Origin: Prinia subflava
Taxonomy: Eukaryota; Chordata; Aves; Passeriformes; Cisticolidae
Assembly: GCF_021018805.1 (NCBI RefSeq)
Contig: NC_086251.1
Coordinates: forward strand, 19,015,098-19,079,097
DNA length: 64,000 nt
Direction of reading: 5' to 3'
Below the pieces are notes generated by a model, which ran no database searches, was not told the DNA's origin, and saw nothing but the letters and a program-made list of their open reading frames with translations. The position numbers were made by a program, and so were the translations under genes. Positions 1-16,400 of the stretch are shown here, in pieces; position 1 is the stretch's first letter; each line of letters begins with the position of its first letter.

Positions 1-3660
<3,660 letters not shown>

Positions 3661-3685
3661 AGGGGAGCGCTGAGGGAAGGTGAGA

Positions 3686-3705
3686 GGGAGGGAGGGAGGG
3701 AGGGA
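3686..3705 (+). repeat. (GGGA)5 tract, G-quadruplex-capable
   Basis: Five consecutive GGGA units sit in a longer purine-only run (about 3682-3718), roughly 280 bp upstream of the inferred CHKA start. Five G-triplets with one-base loops fit the standard intramolecular G-quadruplex pattern on the plus strand, which is the template strand for CHKA. Confidence 0.8.
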
Positions 3706-4290
3706 GAGAGGGAAGGAACGAAAAACATCAGGGAAGGAGGAAAGGAGAGAGGGGCCACCTCATGGTGCGCTGTGCCGTGGAGCTGCCACCGCTGGGTCCG
3801 CGGTGATGCGGTGCTGGATGGAGCCGACACCCCCTCAGGCAGGGGTGAAGAACGCGCCGGTGTTACTCGCTCCGTGACGGGACACTGAAATATGTGGGAA
3901 GTCTCCGCACGGTGCGAAGTGGGTCGCAGCAAACAACGATAAGCTTATTTAAAGTCCGCTCCGGACTGAAAGTGACCGAGTTACTAAAGTTACCGTGTGA
4001 GGGCCGGCTCACGCCCGCGCGGTAAACTGGTCTCTCGTGGCTCGGGAGAGGATCGCGCCTGAACAGAAGGGTAAAGCTAAGGGAGCAAGAATGATGTCTA
4101 CACGCAGTGCTTTCGAGCTGAGATTCTTATAGTTTTGGCAAACGCTTTCCTGTTTTGGGAAAGGCCAGCACCTGCCTTACGGTCCTTCCTTCCCCCGCAG
4201 CACCCGAGGGTGGGAGCGGTGATATCACGGCCCGCTGGAGGAGCCGCGGCCTTCCCCTCCAGCGGAGCGGGTGGGATTGTCGCCTAATAT

Positions 4291-7200
4291 CTTATATCAC
4301 CTCGTCATAAATGAGCAGTAAAGCAATAAATCCCTTCAAGCCTTGAACTACCTCCGCACTTCCCTGATTTTTTCCCCCCCTCTGGCTGTTCACCCTTGAT
4401 GGTCTTTTTTCTGTATACGAGAGACTTGCAGTCTCTTGTAATAGAAGTTGCCATTGTTGTGGTGATCACTGTTAAAGCTGGGGATTGCTGGCTTGTGAGG
4501 GAGTTCCTGATAGGCTCCTTCCCTCATCCTTGCCCAAAGTATTTCACCGCATGGGCTGCTCTCTCATTCTGTTGCATGTTCACTTCGGCACTCTAGTTCT
4601 GGAGAACCCCCAAGGAGCCTACGGATTTTCTAGGAAGTGGCAGGAAAGCTCCAGAACTGGCTTTGGAACAGGCTTTGTGCTGGCCAAGCAGCTTCAGCAC
4701 AACCAGAGCTGTTTTGGCTGAGGCATACCAGACCCTAGTTAAGAGGAAGAGTGATGTATGAATTAGGGATTCCAAACCAGGGCAGAAGAGACAGATTTTA
4801 TTTTCTTTTTATACCTCAGCTCTTCATTTATGAAATAAAATCCTTTAACTTGGGTACAGATTAGGATTCTGGTGAGGAGACATGCAGTTACTGCTGGAGA
4901 TGGCTACTCAGGACTGCAGAGGAGTCCTCTTTTTCAGGACCCTTCTCAAGTACTTGACATCACTGATGTCGAATAGCTAAACAGAAAAAACACATGGGAA
5001 GAAGTGATGAAAATAGCAAAAAAAATTGCCTTACACACAAGCCCTTCTGTTTCTGGGTGCTCAAGCTTCACGCTGGTTTGTCATGATACATGAATAACAG
5101 GATTTGGGGTTTTTTCCTAATTAGAGTTATTTGACTGATTTTTTCCTAGATTGCTATCAGTGTAGAAAGAAAAGGCAGGAAAATCAGAGACAAGAAACAT
5201 TTGTTTTTCCTGGATATAGAGAATTCTACCCCCTTTTATTAGACAAGAAAACTCCATCTCGTTGCTACTGGCCATTTCACTGACAGTTGTTCAAAAGCTT
5301 TCCTTCAAAACCTCCAATAATCACTTCCAATGTATCAGAGAATTTAAAAGCAGATAAGAAAATAATGAACTATTTTTTAATAACCTTTTTATTACAGCAC
5401 ACCCTTTCTTCTTGTAAGTTTAGCTTGGGTTTCAGTCCTTTAATGACTTCCGTTTTGATAAGTATCCTGGATCCACGTGAAGGCCACATGTGTGTTACCT
5501 TTAGACGTTTGTTCTGCTCATGACACCGTTTATTGGTTTCATGCTTTCTTAGCAGTGAGCAACTCAGAGCCATTCATTGTTGATTTTACAAAAAGGGTGT
5601 AACTCACTTGAAAACAGTTCACCCTGTTTTCCAGTAAACAGGGTCTCTCTTCTGTGAGAGTGGACAGCACAATAAGGGCAAGAACAAAATACTCTTAATA
5701 GAACCTGTGATATTCATAAGGCGAATAATCATAAGGAGCTGCAGGTTTAGTTGATATGAAGGCAAATAGAAATGTTACTTGCCAAGTGATTTTTATTTCA
5801 TTATGCCTAAAAGTAAATATTGGTGATTGCTTAAGATGCTGCTCATGTTGACATTGTGGGTAGGAGTTCTTTTAGCCACGGTGGCCTGCATTGTACCTCT
5901 CAAGTGTGGTTGGCTGAGTGGGCAGGAAGCGATGCGGCAGCAGCGGCACAAGCTCGCTCTGACTGAAATCCTAGGCAGCAGTGCCAGAGATATGAGGTGC
6001 ACGGTCTGAAGGCATGACTCAAAACTCAGTAGAGTATGTGGAAGAACAGGAAAATAATTCTGTTCCTATTCAAGAAAATTTTCTCCTGTTATCCAAGAAC
6101 TTCCCCAGTTTGGCTCAAAGCACCCAGGAGGAGAAATGCATCAGAAATTTATACTGCTCTTCTTCATGCAGTGTGCATTAAACAGATAAACAGAGTGAGA
6201 TATTCTCCTTAGAGAGCTACTAAGGTGTACTTGTCGTAAGTTTTAAGTCCACAATCAAATAAAACATTTAGGAAAAAAAGAAAACAAAACCATTTCTTCT
6301 ACTTATATGTGTAATATTTTTCTGTTCCTGAGGAGGAATCAATTGCACTTAGGTAATGCTTGTAATCAGATTAAACAAAACTTCTGCTAACTTAGGAATA
6401 TATTGAAACCTAAAAGGCTTCAGGGAAAAAAAGACCTTAAAGAAGAGAATTAAGTACTGATTTAGTGTCTCAGGAGCTCCAAGACTGACTGACTAGTTAA
6501 AGTACTGAACCTGGGCTTGTGAAGCCTGGTGAGTTCTCAGCAGCAACTGATGTGTTTTCATTTAGAAGCTCCTTGTTGTTAGGACCAGTGCAATATCCTA
6601 TCCATGGATTAGTCAATCAACCAGCTGTCCTCTTCAGAAATGGGAAAAGGCAAACATGTCTTCATGATCCTTATGTTCAATTTTACACCATAGCAACGAA
6701 GCTGCATTAGCACACTTCTGTAGCAGATGTGGGTTCTGTATTTATGTTCAATTTCTGCCTCCATCTAATAGGTTAATTTGATGTAGCATCTGATAAATGA
6801 GACCTGTTAAGAGAATAATTCCTCAGCTGTCTGCATCCCCTGGATAACCTGGCTTTAAAGCATGTGAAGGAAGTAACTGAGATAAGGAAGGTTAGGCCAC
6901 AGACAAACACACAGTGACTAATTCTGCTGTAAGCAAGCTACAAGCTGGACTAAGCTCCCCTCTTCTGGTGTGAGCAGAGCCTTGACACTTTGTATGACCT
7001 CTGCTGTCAGCATCGAGGGAGACAAAACTGCTCGTCACAGAAATCTCCTTCCCCTCAGACTGTAAAACACTTCTTTTTCTCTGTAATTTACTTTGCCTTC
7101 AACTCCCTACTATGACCATGTAATCTGTTACTTCAGTGGCTGAACAGAATCATCAGTGAGTTCACTACATCCTTTGAAGAAATGGAGACATTTCTGCAAG

Positions 7201-10200
7201 TTCTGGTGGAAATTTCTATTTTTCATTGGCTTTGAATGCAGCCTTAATCATATATTCAATCAGGAAATAGTCAACCATGTCTCTTGTCTATGAGAATATA
7301 ATAGAAGCCTTTTGCTAATTTAATAATTTGTGTAATTTAGTAAAGCTTATTGAAAATTTTTTGCCATTTTTCTGTAAAACTTGTATACCTGCAGCAAAGG
7401 GAATTGCAGTTGGATTGATGCAATTTTGTGTGGTTTTATTCACACCAATTGCATTGTTACAGCAGATATTTCTTATTGCTCACAAAGAAGCTAAGCCTAC
7501 AATTCTGATTCGTAAAGCACTCAGCTTTCTTTCACAAGTCTCTCTCTTTCATTCCAAGCAGCAGCAGATTTTACTGGCAAGATCAAATGCCATCTAAGGC
7601 CAGATCTGCCACACGGCATAGAGAGAATGACAGGGTGCAGATACTTATTTCAGCTGAAAACCTTGCAGACATCATAATAGTAGTTGTTGATGAGTTGTTG
7701 ATTCTTTATGGACCAGTAGCAGGTTGATACTGAGTTTGTGAATTCTCTTTCTGAAGCTGGGCTGAGCCCAAGAGTTTGACGTGGGAACTGTGCAGTTGTT
7801 GCAGTCTGGGTGAAAGTTTGGGGCTGTCCTTGAGTCCCTCAGCCTCTTGGCTTACCTCCCCAGTGCTCCCTCAAAGGGGAGCATTTTGCCATGGCAAAAT
7901 ACTCCCAGCCTAGTCCTGCGTTCAGGTTGCATTTGGAGCAGGGAGCCTGCTTTTGTTTGGATCCTTGGTTCTACATCTGGTCAAACGCTTGCTGAATTTT
8001 AAACAAAAATGAAGGTTGCTGTTTCTTATTCCCTGCATCAACAGCCAAAAAAATGCTACTTTGAAAGACAGGGATTTGGAAAGTTTGCAGTATTAGACAC
8101 CTAGGCAAGATGAAGCTGCAAGAGAGAGGCTGCATAGCTGTCCCCCTTTCCTCTTCCTCAGTGATAGGAAGGGTGGTGAGATCGTGACAGACAACATTCC
8201 CCTAGATCTGTGTCTCCCGCAGAAATACTGCATGGGAAAATAGACAACAAGCAGTGTAGGGAGAATAGGGAAGCATAATACCTCACCCAAAGCCCCCTTT
8301 GCTTGTCCCTTCCCAAAAGAATTTGCATTTTCTGTGCTTTGACACTGTGAGACAGAACTTCAGGGTGGAACTTGAGACAATCATAAGTTGTTTTATATTC
8401 CTGCCGTGTTTCTCCATTTCTAGCACCAAATACTAGCAAAAAACCAAGGTGCAACTTTGACCCTTGAAGTATATCTGCCAGAGCACACAGGGTTAAGGAG
8501 GTAAAGGGGAGGGGTTTACCCCAGGCGCTGCTCGGTATTTGTGTCTCCTGTGAATGCAAGGGGTGTGTTCCACCAGAAAGCAGTCCCAGCGAGAGGATAA
8601 TATGCTTATTCATTTGCTGTGTCGGTCTAAGGTAACCACAAAGACCTAGAGCTTGTACAGTGCCAGGTACTCCAAGCAGCACACTAAGATAACATTACCT
8701 GGCCCTAGTCCCAGAGAATGACTTTTCCCAGAGTCAAAATGACCAAGCTTATTATATTACAAGATACTTGATTTCTTACTCTGCACCAAATTGGGCTTAT
8801 TGAAGAAATACATCTGGGAAACTTCCTTAGGACCTCAGATTTAAAAATCCAGTAGTAATAAACTAAATATTCTCTTATGTCTTTTAAAAACTCTAGCCCT
8901 GAAACTCCTGGTTGTGACATGTGCTGTGGTACAACACCAGCTTTAGATGTAACTGCAGCCCACAGAACAATACATCATGACGTGAGTATGATTTTTAAAT
9001 ACAGGCTCTTCAACCTCTGCTTTACTTTTGGACGAGAGTCAAACTCTTCCACAACCCTATCCCGGCTCCCCCCGCCCCCGATCCGAACAGAGTTCAAGAA
9101 TGCAGCCACGAAACCTTTGTCAAGCGAGATTCTTGTAGCAGCCTCCCTCCCCAGGCTGGGGACTGCACAGAAATCCCCTTGCAAGGGAGTCCCTCCCAAC
9201 CTATGCTCAAAGAAGAAAACAGTTGCTATAGTAACCAGTTCTCTACCTGCACGGAATTGGCTCTCTCTTCCCTCTTAATCTTCTCTGGTTTTATTAGTTC
9301 TGGGCGAGAAGCAGCTCTGTCAGGTCAGGGCTGTGCTTGGTTCTGCAGGCTGGAGGAATGCGTGCAAGGCACTGGAGGGGGCGGGGGTCCTCACCCATCA
9401 GGTGGTTGTTACTTGCTAACTTTGCCTACCGAAGAATGTCCTGTGTGAGGGTTGCCAGCACTGTCCTTTTGTCACAGAGCCACCCGAGCTGCAGACGGAC
9501 AGGCACTTTGCTTCCCCTTCTTGCCCCAGCTTGTGGTGGAGCCCTACTGCTATCTTGTCCAAGAGCAGTCCTGCCACTTGCCGTCTGTAGCCTTTCTTGC
9601 ACATCCTTTGCAGCCTCACTGGGAGAGTTTGCAGTAGAAAAAGAAACTGAATACAGTTTCATTTCTTTGATAGCACATTTTTGCCACTCTTCCTGGGGTT
9701 AAAAATTACAACAAAACACTTAAAGCACTGAGAAAACTCTAAACTATGCTAATTTGTCTCTTTTCCAATATTTCTGCTGTGGCCAGGCATTAGTCTAATA
9801 GTCTTCTGCATTATGAATTCCCTCGTGGAAATGTATAGCTGGGAGCCAAAGAAACCTGCTGTAAGGAATAACATTCCAGACTCACCTCTAGTTCTGCCTG
9901 TGCAACACAGACAAATTGCCTGCACAAGGTGGGGCGTGTTCCCCTGACAGCGAGTGGACTCAGGAGGGTATGATGTGGTGACTAGGGAGGGAGGAAAAAA
10001 CCACAGAATTAATTAGTCAGTGTAGTTATGGCCACTAATGAAAGGCTGCAGAGAATAATGTAGGACAGAGCCAGTAGTGCACTATATAACAAGGCACCAG
10101 GCACTGTCACTGCTTGTGTTAAATGCTCAGTGCTTGTGTGCTGTGAAGGACTCAAAAGCATTGATGGGACACTGGGACAGACTGAGCAGGAGCAAGCCAA

Positions 10201-13200
10201 CTTCAAGAGTTCCTTATGTTCATGTAACTGCCATTACCACGATAGTAAATGCTCTATATTTAAGTACAAACAATAAAAAGATTGCAGAACACACCCACAT
10301 CAATATGTTGCTTGAACAAAGCCAGCAGCAGAATAGAAATGTGCATGCATTTTTAAAACATTTCAAAATCTATTATTCATCAAAAAAATGAGGTAGGTCA
10401 CTGACTAATCTTAAAATGATTTGGACTTCTAAAATATCTTTTTTTTTCCACTCTGTTTTTGCTTGTTATGCAACAATTTGCTATTCTAAGCATGCATGGC
10501 AATGGACTAATAGCAAGCTGAAATAACTGATTTGTGATGGAACTTGCAACTCCAGTACTGCTGGTTATTCAAGCATTTTTCCCCTATGTTAGGATGGAAA
10601 AAGGTGGATTGCAGATATGGATTCCAGACACCATAGTTTTGACTCAGGTGCTGATTATACTTAAGCAATTGGCATAGCTTTTATGGCATTCTGTCAGTTT
10701 CCCGTTTAAGCCAAAGAATGATTTCTAGCTAGTTATTTCCTCAAGGGCCATTAAACCTCTAACAGTCAGCGCAAGGAGGTGGCAGAGGGAACTTTTGGAA
10801 TCTTTGGCGAGCCAAGCCTGCGGCAGTGGCAGCAGTGTAACTGCCTGGGGCAAGACACATGTTCTAGGCAAGAGCTTCACCTACGCGCCTCACTCAGACC
10901 CATTTGTTCCTTGCCAGTGATAACAATTAGCAGTCTGAGGTTAAAGAAAGGTCATTGTGTTAGAAAATGATTCCAAACAGACACAGTGTGATTATTCATG
11001 GTGAACTGACTGCCAAAGACATGGTCACTGGACTTGGAGCACACACGTGGAGGGCAGACAGGGTAAACACAGGAGGGTCACCAGAACAAAGAGGTTTGAG
11101 CATTTCAGGGGCTGGCCATGCTCTTCCTCACACACATACACAGACGTTGGTTTTTCAAGTGCTCTAGCCTGAAACCTAGAAAACTACAGTCTGTTTAACA
11201 CACTGACAATTTCTTAGCCTATCTGATGAGATTTAAGTCATGTATCTATTTATAGGAGCAAACACATCACTTTAAGTTTTCTATGCTCATTTATTTTATA
11301 TATATGTATAAATTCTCCCAAAAGATCAAATAACATTTTTAAGGTCAGACCTCTGACCTAGTATCTTTGACTAAGAATATCGTGTTATTGTACAGGTCTT
11401 TAGACTTTCAATAAGTCTAAATGCCATATTGGCATAAAATGGGTGGAGTGGATTTTTGTGTGAAACACTTAGAATCATCCAGATAAATGACCTTCCTTTA
11501 GAAACAGTCACTGATTATGCCTGGGAGGTGAGGGTAATGCCTAAACTACCTAAACATAACAGCTGTAGACTGAGTTTTGACCCCAGAATTAAACTCACTG
11601 GTAATTGTTACCAGAACAGTGCTGTACACTACAGAGCTTTTTAATGTGAAATTTTGTAAGCAACTAGTTTAATCCTAATTTGATTCCATTTTGAAACACT
11701 CATGAAACAATTACTCATGATAACTAGAAATACTGGTCACCAAGAGATTAATCCAGATTAGAAACCCTCTGAAAACAGAATGAAATCCATTGCCTCTTTA
11801 AACAGAGCACACAGTACTCAGTTACAGGTGTTTAACAGATTTATGAATTTCATGCAACATGATAGAATTAATTTCCCCTTTCCATTCTGATGTGCCGCCT
11901 GAAATTACAAATCCGGTTTGTTATGTATTAACCAGTCATCTGGGAATCTGATTGAGTAACACAGCAGTTGTTGCAATACCAAGACTCCCATATAAATCAT
12001 GCCTGAGTCCTAAGTCAATATTGGTTCAAATATTGATTCCCATGAGAGATAGGGCTGCAGTTGAAGAGGTTACAGGTGCCGACTGAACCACTTCAGTGAG
12101 GACTGCTCCCTCCGTGTTCATTTGAGATCAACATCAAAGTGCTCACTTCAGTTTGAATTCATGAGAACAGAGCATTTGCCTTCACTTTTGATACTGACAC
12201 TCTCTATCAGAACCTAGTTTTGATGTGCTAAAATCAAAGGTATCACATTGTGTTTAAGTACTAAGTTATTCTGTTATTTACACTCCAGAGAGATGTAACA
12301 TCTGGGAAGAGGAGAGTGAGACATGAGAAGTTATTCTTTATGGGGCACTAAAAGCAGGAGGGGAGGGGGACATGCAGGTATTTTTTCCTGCTTATAGATG
12401 CTGTAACAACTGCTACACAAAAATAAATGAACAAGCAGAAAAAGGAATGTGAAGTTAAGGAAACATTGAACATCAAAATGAAAAACTATCTTCAACACTT
12501 TGGGAGACAGGAGTCTCTCACCAGTTGGAGAAAGCTCAAGGGAAAAGGAGTGCCACATCCCATTTGTTTTTACTCTAACAAGAGGTATTGTGAGCCCCAT
12601 CTCCACAGGCAATCTGCTCTTCCATTCCAATACAGCAATCTCCCTCGCTTGGCCTTGAATCCCAACTGTTCTTCTGAGTAGAACAAGCACAGATCCTTCT
12701 GGATACATTTTGCAGTTAGAGATCTAAAGAAGAATGAGTTTCCCCAGTCTCCTGGGCACTGCTGTCTTGGCAAGTCCTTCGGCAGCAGTTAGAGAAAAGA
12801 GCATGTGTACGCCATTCCAACCAATCTGAGTCAGTGGACTGTGAGTAACATAACCCAGGTGCTCTAAATCTTCATGTGTTGTAGATACTCATTGTAAGAG
12901 TGGCTCTATAATTGCAGTATTGACTAAACCAGTTGCTAAGAAAAGGGTTTATACCACAAAAATGAAGTTCCTGTTTTGAGCAATTTAAAGTAAGTACTTT
13001 TACATAAAAGCAGTCCAACCTGGCCTACTTCTATCTCTTAGAATTGTTTCAATTGATTCTGTTCCATTGTTTCTATTATTTAAAGGCACACAAAATATAT
13101 CTATGCATTATCTTGGCTTTCAGACTAACACTGTTTTCTTAATAATATTTGTCACAACTCTGTTGGAATCAATGCTTAGAGCATCCCACCACATGAGACA

Positions 13201-13260
13201 TGATATAAATCATAACATTTGGAAGTAAATAATACCTAACTAGTCACTGATTTCAGACTA
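4291..13260. other. Intergenic, no gene recognised
   Basis: This is AT-rich single-copy-looking DNA upstream of CHKA. All ORFs are short or low in complexity, and none resembles a known protein. I see no recognisable transposon or structural RNA. The only patch that stands out is 9040-9260, with local CpGs and an RFX-like palindrome, listed separately. Confidence 0.7.
9040..9260. promoter_or_regulatory. Candidate regulatory patch with RFX X-box-like palindrome
   Basis: A local cluster of CpGs and C-rich runs (around 9060-9085) stands out from CpG-poor surroundings. It ends with GTTGCTATAGTAACC at 9222-9236. This is an imperfect palindrome close to the RFX X-box, whose half-sites are GTTGCC and GGCAAC. 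No gene start is visible next to it, so an enhancer or an unannotated transcript start are the options. The motif is seen; the function is inferred. Confidence 0.35.
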
Positions 13261-13490
13261 ATTAAAATAATAGAATATCCTGAGCTGGAAGGGACCCATG
13301 AGAATCATCAAATCCAACTTCTGACTGCATGCAGAGCTACCTAAAAAAAGGCTAAACGATCTAAGAATGTTGCGCAAATACTTCTTGAATAGTGACAGGC
13401 TTGATGCCATGACCACTTCCCTGGGAAGCCTGTTCCAGTGCTTGAGCATCCCTTCAGTGAAATTTTTTTCTAATATCTAACTAGTCCAAC
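13261..13490 (-). mobile_element. CR1 LINE 3' fragment
   Basis: The plus strand reads AGAATATCCTGAGCTGGAAG, then GGACC and ATCA..CCAACTTCTG. This is the reverse complement of the CR1 3' end. The minus strand encodes the degraded end of the CR1 ORF2 product, with LKHWNRLPREVV. The element is 5'-truncated like nearly all CR1 copies. Its left edge lies next to the octamer-like 3' tail, and its right edge is approximate. Confidence 0.85.
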
Positions 13491-16400
13491 AAAACTTTCT
13501 CTAGGTGGCATCTTTACTGTGATATGCTTTCCACAATGCCATAGCACATAGCAGAAAATTGTTTCTTGAACTCTGTGTGGACTCTCCTTGCCATGGACAA
13601 ATCCCACGCATGCCGAACTGAATACTTTTGGCCTACAGTATATGCTGTGGTTGACCCTTCCTATGCCCCATGGAATGAAGAACAGAGCAAATTCAGTTAT
13701 CTCTCCATTCCTTCTAACTGCCAATAGCCATAAGACAAAATCCCTATATGTATCTTTCCTCAGCATGTTGAACAATTTTAAACTCTTTCCTTACAAACGT
13801 AGTTAGCAGATTGCTCTGAATTGCACAATCGGTTCCTTTGTCCACTGGTGACAAACTAGTGAAGTGTTGAGGATCATTTTTACTACTGCAAACCAGCTAC
13901 TGCAGCCAAAACAAACATGGTGGTTCCTAGCTCATTGTAGCCATAATTTTTCCCCTATATCAGTTGCAGGAATTCAGTTTGCCAGTCCTCTTCAAAATGA
14001 GCTTCCTTCTTGGGACAGGATTTGGCCACGTGGAGATCTGTCTTAGCTTCTTTTCAGACTTTGACATGGGTCTGGCAAATCCACCACCTTGGAAGAGCAA
14101 AGGACCTCCAGCAGCAGCATATGGGACCTCTCTGTCGTGAATTCCAGTAGAACATCAGGGATCTCAGCTCTACAGCTCATCAAAACGGGTCATGCCTCAC
14201 AGCCAGACACCAGATGATGCATGGAGTGATTCACTGCAGCACTTGGGCAGGAGGGTAAGAGTGACCACAGCACTTGTTCCTCTACATATCGTGGTGGGAT
14301 CTGTGCCCCAGCTGCCTGGGAAAGCTTATGCTGCCTTTTTGAGAAATGCCAGCAGCAGATTCAGCAGCAGCTTGGAGGACCAAAGCTGTGTGGTACCCAG
14401 CAGAACCACAGCTACATTAGACATGTGCTGAAATAACTGATTTAGGAGCTAACTTCAAGAAATGCTGCTCTGGACCTGATGTGCACCTTTTCTGCTGAGA
14501 AAGACAAAAGATCTCCTTAGCCGCTTTGCAGTTCTCAGCGCCACATGGGAACAGAGAAAGTATTGTAAGCAAGGTGTGATTGATTCTTATGCCATTCCCT
14601 CTCCACCCTTCTCTAGTGCTGGGTTCTGTACCAGTGACACAGCCATTACTTTATGTAGCGGGCTTTGTCTCAGCTTCCCAACAATAGCATATAAAGTAAT
14701 GTGCTTTCTGGGCATGCAAAAGTATCAAAATACTCTTATCTCAGCAATTGGCTCTGCTGTGAGAAATAATTCTCGCTCATCAACCATTTAAAGCAAAAAT
14801 TATTGTAATTACAGGTTAGCACAAGAACATGAAAAAATCCAACTTAATTTTGACTCCAAGCACAATATCTGTTAGATTCCTGTCACTCAGAGGCTTCAGG
14901 ACTGTCTTACAGAGCATTCAAATAAGAACAAGCTCTTCCAAACACAAGTCCTTAGTTTGTTTTATTATTTCTGCCCATAGTTTTTACCACACATTGTTTT
15001 GCAAGGCTCTTTGAAACCTGCATTTAGGCTAAGTGAAGAGCTAGTGGATAAGATTTTTTCCCTTGTGGAATGATGAAAAAGTTTATTTAAACCTTTGTAA
15101 GAGGTTTCCTTCTTTCACGTGTGCATGCCAAGGCTATTGCTAAGAAAGGTTTGATTCAGGGCTGGAAAACTTGCTTAGCACACTGACAGGGTATGCAGGA
15201 TGTCAGTATGATGCTCCCCATGCAGAAGGTTTGGAGTGTACAGCTATCTTCTTGTCTTGTGACAAGAGAATTGTACAAGAGGACAGTTCCCCTCCTCCTG
15301 GAGGTTCATTGTTGGGAACATGATGACAAAAACACAGCCACATAGTATGTCAACACAAGAGCAGAACCAGGCCACCTCTTCCCTGTCATTAGCCTATTTG
15401 GCTTGGGACATCCTGTGTTTGTCTTTAGAAGGACACCAGTGTCCCCGTACCTGCCTGGCCGTTGTTGTTCCCTGGCACAGCCCCAGCAGTCCTGTTATCC
15501 CAAGGAGGTGAGAGGCAGAGGTCCAGCAGTGATGGCATGAGGCTGGGTCAGGTCACTCTGGCACTTGTGCATGACCAGTCTGTCAATGCAGCCTGAGGGA
15601 TGCTGCCAATCCAGCCTCTTGCTGCGCTTCAAAATCGCTCCTTGTGGCTCCATGGCTGCATGCCACAGAAAGACATTGCTCAGTTAAAGTTCAAACTGAA
15701 TTTGTAGCCAAAAAAAACAACTCCTGGTCCCTTCCTGTCCTGAATTAGAATGACTTCAAAACAAATCAGGTGACCTCAAAAAACAAAAATAGAAGTGCTA
15801 TGCAGTCATCACCTGCTTTCCTAGAAAATCCGATTTTCGTCATTTGCACCTACTGGCAAGCCTCACCGGAGCTGTGTTTTTGTAAGACTACACAGTCCAG
15901 CAAGCCAGCCCTGAAATGGGTGATTAGCTGCCTGCAATGTTTTGTCCCCCACACTGAAGCCTATAGGGGTCTGTTACACCTATTTTTCCCTACTGAAAAA
16001 CCATCCATCTTCATGTAAACTTGTTAGAGTCACAATCTGAAAAGGATTTTTCTTGTTCTTAATAGGTTTATCATTCACACTCTTATTGTGATCCACATCT
16101 TCCTTTCACAATGCAGAATGCCCTGGGTCTCAGGATCTCCCCTGGGATTTCATTACACCAAGGGTGGGATTTCAGCACAGCCACCTGTGTCTTGGCTCAG
16201 CCCAAACTCCTGTGTGCAGTCAACAGCACCAAGGGCGAGGTTCACTTAACCTTGAAAATTCTTAAACAACTGCTAGTTTCTTTCCTTTGGCTATTAAAGG
16301 AAACCAGACTGGCTAGCTTGGTGTACACCTCTACTTTGCAGATATCTAGAATGATGATGAACACCATGAAAAGTGACTCTGAATTCTTTCTGAACAGGAT

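Noticed and set aside
8158..8682. 174-codon minus-strand ORF
   Set aside because: No recognisable homology, no promoter-like or splice context, and about the size expected by chance.
13258..13449. ORF containing LKHWNRLPREVV
   Set aside because: It is the degraded end of the CR1 LINE reverse-transcriptase ORF, not a host gene.
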